Shown in pieces: positions 6,016-10,981 of a DNA stretch of 10,981 nt. The DNA comes from Flavobacteriales bacterium. GTDB lineage: Bacteria; Bacteroidota; Bacteroidia; Flavobacteriales_D; Parvicellaceae. Location of the stretch: the NCBI GenBank assembly GCA_026993705.1, contig JALWSJ010000416.1, positions 1 through 10,981 on the forward strand, written 5' to 3'. The notes beneath the pieces were generated by a model, which was given only the letters and a program-made list of their open reading frames with translations, was not told where the DNA came from and did not search any database. Every line of letters starts with the position of its first letter. The first letter of the stretch is position 1. The position numbers were made by a program, and so were the translations under genes.

Positions 6016-6141
6016 TAGGAACGGCATCCTTTTGCCCTCCCTCCTTTTGGAGGGTAAAAGATATAGTGGATAGCCCGACCTTTCATGAGTAAAAAACATA
6101 TAGTGCAACGGTATGTTTTTTATTCTTGAAAGGGAACGCCC
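6005..6141 (+). ncRNA. Flavo-1-like structured RNA element
   Basis: The order of short blocks GCGTTAGGGAT, ACGGCATCCTTTT, AAAAGATATAGTGGATAGCCCGACC-type and GGGAACGCCC is one I recall as a recurring intergenic element of flavobacterial genomes. It resembles the Flavo-1 RNA motif, whose function is unknown. Visible pairings support a folded RNA. GCGTT (6006-6010) pairs with AACGC (6135-6139) to close the whole. CTTTT (6029-6033) pairs with AAAAG (6056-6060) around CCCTCC-TTTT-GGAGGG (6039-6054). CCTTTCA (6079-6085) pairs with TGAAAGG (6127-6133), enclosing AAAAAACATA (6091-6100) with TATGTTTTTT (6112-6121). The strand is chosen from remembered motif order. It begins 18 bp beyond the fabG stop. 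It may be a stand-alone RNA, or on the other strand part of the fabG 3' end. Confidence 0.55.
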
Positions 6142-6158
6142 AAATTATTCAATTAACC

Positions 6159-6899
6159 CTAACGTAACATTCCTCCGCAAACGCTGTGGACTTGACCTGT
6201 TACATAGCTGCTCATATCTGAGGCTAAAAACAGTGCCATATTGGCTACGTCTTCTGGCGTTCCTGCTCGTTTTAGTGGTATTTCTTTTACCCAACCTTCT
6301 ACTACAGCGGGGTCTAAAGCTCCTGTCATTTCGGTTTCGATAAAGCCGGGTGCTATGGCGTTGCAACGGATGTTTCTTGAGCCTAATTCTTGAGCTGTGG
6401 ACTTCGTAAAACCGATGATTCCTGCTTTGCTTGCCGCGTAATTGGCTTGTCCTGCGTTTCCTTGGACGCCTACCACCGAACTCATATTAATGATGGAACC
6501 TTTTTTGTTTTTAAGCATAGTTCGCAACACGGCTTTGGTCATGTTGAAAACCGATTTTAGGTTGATGTTTACCACGGAGTCAAAGTTCTCTTCGGACATG
6601 CGCATCAATAAGCCGTCTTTGGTAATTCCTGCATTGTTGACAACAATGTCGATGTTTCCGAACTCTTTTAGTACGTTATCGACCAATTCGACTGCCGATT
6701 GCATCTCTGCGGCATTGGACTTATATCCTTTGGCTTTTACGCCTAAGGCTTTTAATTCTTCTTCTACTGCTTTTGCTTTTTCTTCGCTACTGACGTAGGT
6801 AAATGCTACGTCTGCTCCTTGTTCTGCAAATTTTAGAGCAATACCTTTTCCAATTCCGCGAGTTGCTCCTGTTATGATGGCTACTTTACCTTTTAACAT
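6159..6899 (-). CDS. fabG: 3-oxoacyl-[acyl-carrier-protein] reductase FabG
   Basis: The 246-residue short-chain dehydrogenase has the length and motifs of FabG, the cytoplasmic NADPH-dependent enzyme that reduces 3-oxoacyl-ACP in each round of fatty-acid elongation. The cofactor-binding motif is TGATRGIG at 10-17 and NNAG is at 88-91. The catalytic tetrad is visible: N113 (NINLKSVF), S141 (MSSVVG), Y154 and K158 (YAASK). 'APGFIETEMT' at 183-192 and the C-terminal 'GGM' are also typical. The ATG at 6899 gives the standard N terminus MLKGKVAIITG. The gene is divergent from the beta-barrel gene at 6997, with a 97-bp gap holding a TAnnTTTG box and an inverted repeat. Its original downstream neighbour was probably the VWA gene, since only repeats and a pseudogene lie between. 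A generic short-chain reductase is possible but less likely. Confidence 0.93.
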   Translation of the reverse strand: MLKGKVAIITGATRGIGKGIALKFAEQGADVAFTYVSSEEKAKAVEEELKALGVKAKGYKSNAAEMQSAVELVDNVLKEFGNIDIVVNNAGITKDGLLMRMSEENFDSVVNINLKSVFNMTKAVLRTMLKNKKGSIINMSSVVGVQGNAGQANYAASKAGIIGFTKSTAQELGSRNIRCNAIAPGFIETEMTGALDPAVVEGWVKEIPLKRAGTPEDVANMALFLASDMSSYVTGQVHSVCGGMLR

Positions 6900-6934
6900 T
6901 TTGTTGTATTATTTTATTATATTCGTTCTTTATT

Positions 6935-6961
6935 TTGTTGGTCAGAAAGTTGACCGAACAA
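6935..6961. promoter_or_regulatory. Inverted repeat in the fabG leader, possible operator or hairpin
   Basis: TTGTTGGTCA (6935-6944) pairs with TGACC (6951-6955) plus AACAA (6957-6961), with G6956 bulged and six bases between the arms. It lies downstream of the predicted fabG -7 box, 35 bp before the ATG. It could be a repressor site (GGTCA-N6-TGACC symmetry) shared with the divergent gene, or an RNA hairpin in the fabG leader. The regulator is unknown. Confidence 0.45.
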
Positions 6962-6975
6962 CATTCTTTAAAAAC

Positions 6976-6983
6976 CAAAGATA
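6976..6983 (-). promoter_or_regulatory. -7 box of fabG promoter (TATCTTTG)
   Basis: On the minus strand TATCTTTG is a perfect match to the Bacteroidota TAnnTTTG box. No good -33 TTTG lies at the usual spacing. Transcription would start near 6970 and give a leader of about 70 bases that includes the inverted repeat at 6935-6961. Confidence 0.6.
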
Positions 6984-6996
6984 AAAAATTACTTGT

Positions 6997-7717
6997 ATGA
7001 AATCTCTTTTCGCCTTTTTAATTATCTGTTTACCCTTGTCTATTTTTTCTCAAAGTTGGGTTGACCTTGGCTTGAAAGGAGCTTGGGGTGGTGATTTTGT
7101 CCTTAATGGTAATTTATTTAATGATAATACTTACAATCATAAATTGTCTTCGGGGTATTCGTTTGGTGGGAAGGTTGGTTTTAATTTCAATCAGGAACAC
7201 GAGGTAACGTTTGATGCAATGTTTACGGCTTTTAAACAAGGTTTTACTTATTCGGTAGAAGATACTGTAAATAATGTTACCACTAATTATGCTTCGGAAT
7301 TTGGCTTTAATGCTGTTCACCTAATCCTAATGTACAGAAGAAATAAAAATGGTAGTTATTTTGAATTTGGTCCTTGTATCAGTTTATTACAATCTCCTTA
7401 TTTTAAGGATGAGGGGGGGGGCAACTGTTATGGGAGATAACAATTTTAACATGAATAATCAAGGACTTGTTTTAGGATTTGGTAGTTATATTGTCGGGTC
7501 AGAAAACTTTGGTATTACTTCGGGGATTAGGATTACGCAATACTTGGGCGACCTACTTTCGGACGAAGGTAGAAACAATCTGTTATTTTCATACAAACAA
7601 TATGATAGTTATAAGCCTTACAAAGCGTTGTTTGTTGAGCTTATATTGGAAGCTAATTTCGATTTTGCCTATATGGCAAAAGCTAGCTGTGGAAGAAAAA
7701 AGATTTTATTTTTTTAG
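6997..7717 (+). pseudogene. Outer-membrane beta-barrel protein, frame broken in a G9 tract
   Basis: The first frame starts at the ATG 6997 with a signal peptide (MKSLFAFLIICLPLSIFSQ), followed by alternating hydrophobic/polar strands rich in Gly and aromatics. It stops at 7440 after 147 residues. The run of nine G at 7413-7421 is where the frame breaks. With eight G the reading would pass from 'YFKDEGG' to 'ATVMGDNNFNMNN' and continue to the TAG at 7715-7717, giving 239 residues that end in 'KKILFF'. A terminal phenylalanine and a barrel-like pattern are usual for small outer-membrane proteins, so the repaired frame is credible. The break may be a real mutation, a phase-variable OFF state, or a sequencing error in the homopolymer. 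The gene is divergent from fabG, and its end overlaps the decarboxylase end by 12 bp. No specific family was recognised. Confidence 0.75.
7413..7421 (+). repeat. Poly-G tract (G9) inside a coding region
   Basis: Nine consecutive G in an AT-rich genome, at codons 138-141 of the beta-barrel gene. Eight G would keep the frame open to 7717; nine, as present, bring a stop at 7438-7440. Such tracts are prone to slippage during replication. Confidence 0.95.
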
Positions 7718-8959
7718 ATGTAATGTTCTTTCCGATTCCAATTCTAAAAGAAATTTATCCAACATTCCTTTTTTTACGTGTTGCATGATTATTATTTTCC
7801 ACCATTGAGGTTGTTCATCTGAGGTATTGGGAATTAGATGATACCGTTGGGCTAATTCTCTTGATATGCAATCGCTTTTTATAGCAATGATATTGATGTC
7901 GGGGTGTCTGAAATAGGAAACTCCCAATTTATCTAGTTTACCACAAACAACTTCTGTTCTATCCAATAAGTTTTGCATTTTGACCGTCCATCCCATACTG
8001 CCGTGTGCCATTAACGTCATCCAAATGGTTACTGCATTGGCTCCAGAACGACTTCCACAAATGGTATAATCTTTACCTGAAACATATTTAGCTTCATCGG
8101 TTAAGCCGTATTTCATATAGCCTTTACGTACAACAAAAATACCTGTTCCGTAAGGAGTTTGTAGCATTTTATGACCGTCAATCGTAAACGAGGTTACGTG
8201 AGGGTTTTTAAAGGTCATAGCATTGTTTTCTGAAACAAATGGGTAAATAAATCCTCCAAATGCTCCATCGACATGTAGCTTGAAATTTGTATTGGTTTGT
8301 GTTAAGTAATCGGTCATTGCGTCAATATCATCAACGGAACCAAACATGGTAGTAGCCATATTTTGTATGATGATAAAATATTTTACTCCTTTTTCTTTGG
8401 CGGTACTTATTTTTCGGTCTAAATCATTTAGTTGAATCAAACGTGTGTCGTTATCAACATCTACAACAATGGATTGTACGTTTAATAAATTAGAAGCTTT
8501 CGGCATCGAATAGTGGCTGTCTTCCGAATAAACGAGTGCTATTTCTTCAATTTTAGCATCGAACTCTTGTTGGAAGTAGTTGCGGTATAGCCAAATGGCT
8601 TGAATATTAGCTTCTGTTCCTCCTGGTGCAATATATCCGTCTTGGTCGTCTTCGTTTCCGCCTAAAATCTGTTCGCCACAGAGTTTTATGACTTCTATCT
8701 CCAATTGTTGTGTACCTCTAAAAAATGGCTCTGATTTATCTTTTGTAAGCGTATGGCAACCAATATGGTTGGGATTATTGATAAAGGTTGCCAAAAATGG
8801 AGAATCTTCCAAAAAGGGGGCTTCGGGATAAAACTCTTCTTCATCCAAAAAAGAACCGGGAATCCCCAGTAAAGGAGTTTCTCTATAATTGATATTCTGA
8901 CTAATCGCTTCTTGAACCCGATTGTTGATTTCGTTGTGATTTAGTTTTTTCCAATACAT
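7706..8959 (-). CDS. Group II PLP-dependent amino-acid decarboxylase
   Basis: The 417-residue product has the layout of pyridoxal-phosphate decarboxylases of the glutamate/tyrosine/histidine/aspartate group. These are cytoplasmic enzymes that release CO2 from an amino acid to give an amine. Visible landmarks are APGGTEANIQ (111-120, phosphate binding), H149 in 'SEDSHYSMPKA' (expected to stack on the PLP ring), D231 in HVDGAFGG (pairs with the pyridine nitrogen) and the Schiff-base lysine K264 in 'TIDGHKM'. CGSRSGANA (301-309) is a further conserved loop. The substrate cannot be fixed from motifs; closely similar flavobacterial proteins are usually named only pyridoxal-dependent decarboxylase. 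The ATG at 8959 has a TAnnTTTG box ending five bases upstream, so the mRNA is probably leaderless. Its 3' end overlaps the beta-barrel gene by 12 bp, tail to tail. Confidence 0.9.
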   Translation of the reverse strand: MYWKKLNHNEINNRVQEAISQNINYRETPLLGIPGSFLDEEEFYPEAPFLEDSPFLATFINNPNHIGCHTLTKDKSEPFFRGTQQLEIEVIKLCGEQILGGNEDDQDGYIAPGGTEANIQAIWLYRNYFQQEFDAKIEEIALVYSEDSHYSMPKASNLLNVQSIVVDVDNDTRLIQLNDLDRKISTAKEKGVKYFIIIQNMATTMFGSVDDIDAMTDYLTQTNTNFKLHVDGAFGGFIYPFVSENNAMTFKNPHVTSFTIDGHKMLQTPYGTGIFVVRKGYMKYGLTDEAKYVSGKDYTICGSRSGANAVTIWMTLMAHGSMGWTVKMQNLLDRTEVVCGKLDKLGVSYFRHPDINIIAIKSDCISRELAQRYHLIPNTSDEQPQWWKIIIMQHVKKGMLDKFLLELESERTLHLKK

Positions 8960-8964
8960 GGTTG

Positions 8965-8972
8965 CAAAGTTA
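8965..8972 (-). promoter_or_regulatory. -7 box of decarboxylase promoter (TAACTTTG)
   Basis: TAACTTTG on the minus strand matches TAnnTTTG perfectly. Only CAACC separates it from the ATG at 8959, so transcription would begin at or just next to the start codon. No -33 TTTG stands at the usual distance. Confidence 0.65.
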
Positions 8973-9099
8973 ATATATTGGATAGTTTATACTATGATTT
9001 TGGTCAAAGAAAACAGGATGATTTCAATAGTTATTAAAATTTCTAAAAAAATCTGAAATTTAGACACTTTATTAGAATTATTTATGATCAACTATTATT

Positions 9100-10981
9100 C
9101 TATCGCATCAAAGATACATCTCCAGTATATGTCTTTTTTTTTCCATTAATTGTAGTGACTAAATACCAGTAATAGACCCCTTCCATAGCAGGTTTGTTGT
9201 TGATTGTTCCGTCCCAGCCCATACTTTGGTTTGTAGCTTCAAAAACTTTTTTACCCCAACGATCAAATATATTAAAAGCCATACCATTTAGATAACCTCT
9301 AACGTATAATACATCATTTTCTCCATCTCCGTTTGGCGAAAATGCAGTAGGAATGTAAATGTTTTCAATGGGGGTGATGATTACTTGATGATAGACATTT
9401 GTAGAACAGCCGTCGGCATTGTAAACTGTAAGTTCCACAGTGTAATTTCCTGTGTCACTGTAAACATGAGTAGGTTCATATTCAATACTGTCTAAGGTGT
9501 TGTCATCGAAATTCCATAACCATGTAATAGCGTCAGTGCTATTGTTGGTAAACGTAATATCTGCATTGTCAACGGTTGTGTTTTCTGGTGTTAATTCAAA
9601 GTCTGCAATTGGGTAGGGGTAAGTGTTAATTAAACCTAGTGCTTCTACTGTATCAAAACAACCAACAGTATTTTCTACAATTAGTTTTACATCATAAGTC
9701 CCTGCATTTTCGTAGCAATATCCTTCGTATTTATGAGAACCTTCTCCGTAACTATTTTCAAACCACCAGTTCCAATTTTGAATACCGATACTATCGGTAG
9801 ATTGACTGGCAAAATTCACACATATAGGAGCACAACCACCAGTTGTATCTTGTACAAAAATAGCCGTAGGTTTATGTTTAACCTTGATTGTATCCACGAT
9901 TGTATCCATACAGCCCATATCGGAAGTAACTGCTAATTGTACTACAAAATCACCATGCCTTCCATAGTTGAAAGTAGGGTTCTCAAGCGATGAAGTAGAA
10001 CTATTATTATCTCCAAATTCCCAGTTAAAACCGACGTTACTTCCTGATTGAATCGTAGAAGTATTGGTAAAAACCGTTGGTGGTTGATTTTTACAAATTT
10101 CAGAAGCTGTAAAGCTGACTAAAGGTAACGGATATACCGTAACATCTTGTTGGAAATCAGAAGTACAATTATCAGTAGAAGTTACAGTAAGCGTAACCGA
10201 ATAAGTATCGGGATTTTGATAAAGATGCAATGGGTTTTGTAAAGAAACAGACGATGTATTATCTCCAAAATACCAATCCCATTGATTTAAAACTCCTGGT
10301 GCATTAATAATGGAGTTATCCGTAAAAGGTATAGTTTGTTCCAAACAAGCATTTTGCATAGAGAAAGCTACTTGAGGCATTGGATAGATAACAATGTCTT
10401 GTTCTATGGTGTCTTTGCAACCGTTATCGCTAGTTGCAATATGTTGTACCGTATAAGTTCCGTCTTGTGCGTAATGATGGTTCTCGTCTTGGTTAGTCGA
10501 GTAGTTTAAATCTCCGAAATCCCAATTCCACCCGGTAATGTTTCCAAGTGAAATAGTAGAAGCATCAATAAAATGAGCGGTATCACTTTGACAAACGTTG
10601 GAGAACGTAAAATTAGTATTCGGAACAGCAAAAACATTTACATTTTTTGAAACCGTATCTAAACAACCATTAATCGAAACCACAACTTCCGTAACAGTAT
10701 AAGTTCCTTCACTTTGATAAGTATAGTAAGGAGTATTTGTTTGAGCATCAACAGAAGGTAAAGGATTCTCTCCAAAATTCCAAGCATAAGTAGCAATAAC
10801 GTCAGGAGATGAAACGGTAGAAGCATCGACAAAAGGCAAAGAATCATACAAACATTTCTCGGTAAACGTAAAGTCTGCATTGGGTTTAGGATAAGTAAGT
10901 ACGGGCATAGTTGTATCTTTAGAACAACCGTTAGCACTGGTAACAGTCAGTTTTGCCGTATAAGTCCCTGCGGGATAATTA
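9100..10981 (-). CDS. PKD-repeat adhesin with type IX secretion type-B sorting domain, C-terminal part
   Basis: The reading frame is open to the right edge: the 24 codons before the Met at 10908 continue the same repeat pattern (NYPAGTYTAKLTVTSANGC). That Met is therefore internal, and the gene is cut at its 5' side. The visible 626 residues hold the end of one PKD-type beta-sandwich and six more of about 80-90 residues each. Each carries a form of 'W-x-FGD', 'Y...GTYTV' and 'V.S..GC.DT', and most have a Cys pair that could form a disulfide. The last 89 residues (IPTAFSPNGDGENDVLYVRG, IFDRWGKKVFE, GWDG, GVYYWYLV, GDVSLMR) are the gliding-motility-associated CHU_C domain. This is the type-B signal that directs export by the type IX system and attachment at the cell surface. 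A role in adhesion or matrix binding is inferred. No strong terminator is seen downstream. Confidence 0.92.
   Translation of the reverse strand, partial: NYPAGTYTAKLTVTSANGCSKDTTMPVLTYPKPNADFTFTEKCLYDSLPFVDASTVSSPDVIATYAWNFGENPLPSVDAQTNTPYYTYQSEGTYTVTEVVVSINGCLDTVSKNVNVFAVPNTNFTFSNVCQSDTAHFIDASTISLGNITGWNWDFGDLNYSTNQDENHHYAQDGTYTVQHIATSDNGCKDTIEQDIVIYPMPQVAFSMQNACLEQTIPFTDNSIINAPGVLNQWDWYFGDNTSSVSLQNPLHLYQNPDTYSVTLTVTSTDNCTSDFQQDVTVYPLPLVSFTASEICKNQPPTVFTNTSTIQSGSNVGFNWEFGDNNSSTSSLENPTFNYGRHGDFVVQLAVTSDMGCMDTIVDTIKVKHKPTAIFVQDTTGGCAPICVNFASQSTDSIGIQNWNWWFENSYGEGSHKYEGYCYENAGTYDVKLIVENTVGCFDTVEALGLINTYPYPIADFELTPENTTVDNADITFTNNSTDAITWLWNFDDNTLDSIEYEPTHVYSDTGNYTVELTVYNADGCSTNVYHQVIITPIENIYIPTAFSPNGDGENDVLYVRGYLNGMAFNIFDRWGKKVFEATNQSMGWDGTINNKPAMEGVYYWYLVTTINGKKKTYTGDVSLMR

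Noticed and set aside
6113..6366. Overlapping open frames across the fabG 3' end on both strands
   Set aside because: They are alternative frames of fabG and the RNA-like element, with low-complexity or basic products and no family resemblance.
9037..9061. Hairpin AAATTTC/GAAATTT as a terminator of the adhesin gene
   Set aside because: The stem is all A-T but one pair, the loop is 11 bases and no T-run follows on the minus strand.
10906..10908. Met at 10908 as the start of the adhesin
   Set aside because: It lies inside a PKD repeat and the frame stays open, with repeat-like sequence, to the window edge.

Overview
The window looks like a chromosomal piece of an AT-rich flavobacterium (phylum Bacteroidota). 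The signs are a gliding-motility/type IX secretion type-B sorting domain at the end of a PKD-repeat adhesin, several TAnnTTTG -7 promoter boxes typical of Bacteroidota, the N-terminal style of the two surface-fibre-like proteins at the left, and an intergenic element resembling the Flavo-1 RNA. The genus cannot be told from the sequence.

Layout, left to right. At 1-2262 are two minus-strand paralogues, the first cut by the window edge. Both are secreted, tail-fibre-like proteins that share a nearly identical leader and signal peptide. The intact one ends in a C1q-like domain. The 594 bp between them holds no gene, but contains a 12-bp inverted repeat pair and a 165-bp quasi-palindrome. At 2461-3074 is a compact mazEF-type toxin-antitoxin operon with a clear promoter and a perfect 16-bp palindrome over its -7 box, probably its own operator. 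At 3137-5224 is a large three-helix membrane protein with a von Willebrand A (MIDAS) domain. It starts at a TTG that overlaps the stop of a decayed DUF1016/YhcG-type nuclease pseudogene (5221-5798). At 5811-6141 is a composite of repeats: a 45-bp direct repeat, a 156-bp quasi-palindrome and a Flavo-1-like structured RNA. At 6159-6899 is fabG (3-oxoacyl-ACP reductase). Divergent from it is an outer-membrane beta-barrel gene (6997-7717), broken by one base in a run of nine G. This overlaps tail-to-tail with a group II PLP-dependent decarboxylase gene (7706-8959). The right end (9100-10981) is the C-terminal part of a PKD-repeat adhesin exported by the type IX system.

How it fits together: most products face the envelope or surface (fibre-like proteins, VWA protein, beta-barrel, adhesin), alongside fatty-acid synthesis (fabG) and an amino-acid decarboxylase. 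The stretch between fabG and the VWA gene looks like a landing zone, since repeats and a nuclease relic now separate two same-strand genes. The most unusual signal is the pair of ~160-bp quasi-palindromes (521-685 and 5860-6015). Their arms differ, but they share the same tip hairpin, orientation and C-C mismatch, which suggests a common strand-specific mobilising or processing activity (REP/RAYT- or IS200/IS605-like). No transposase gene is present in the window. The second notable signal is the G9 tract, a candidate phase-variation switch.
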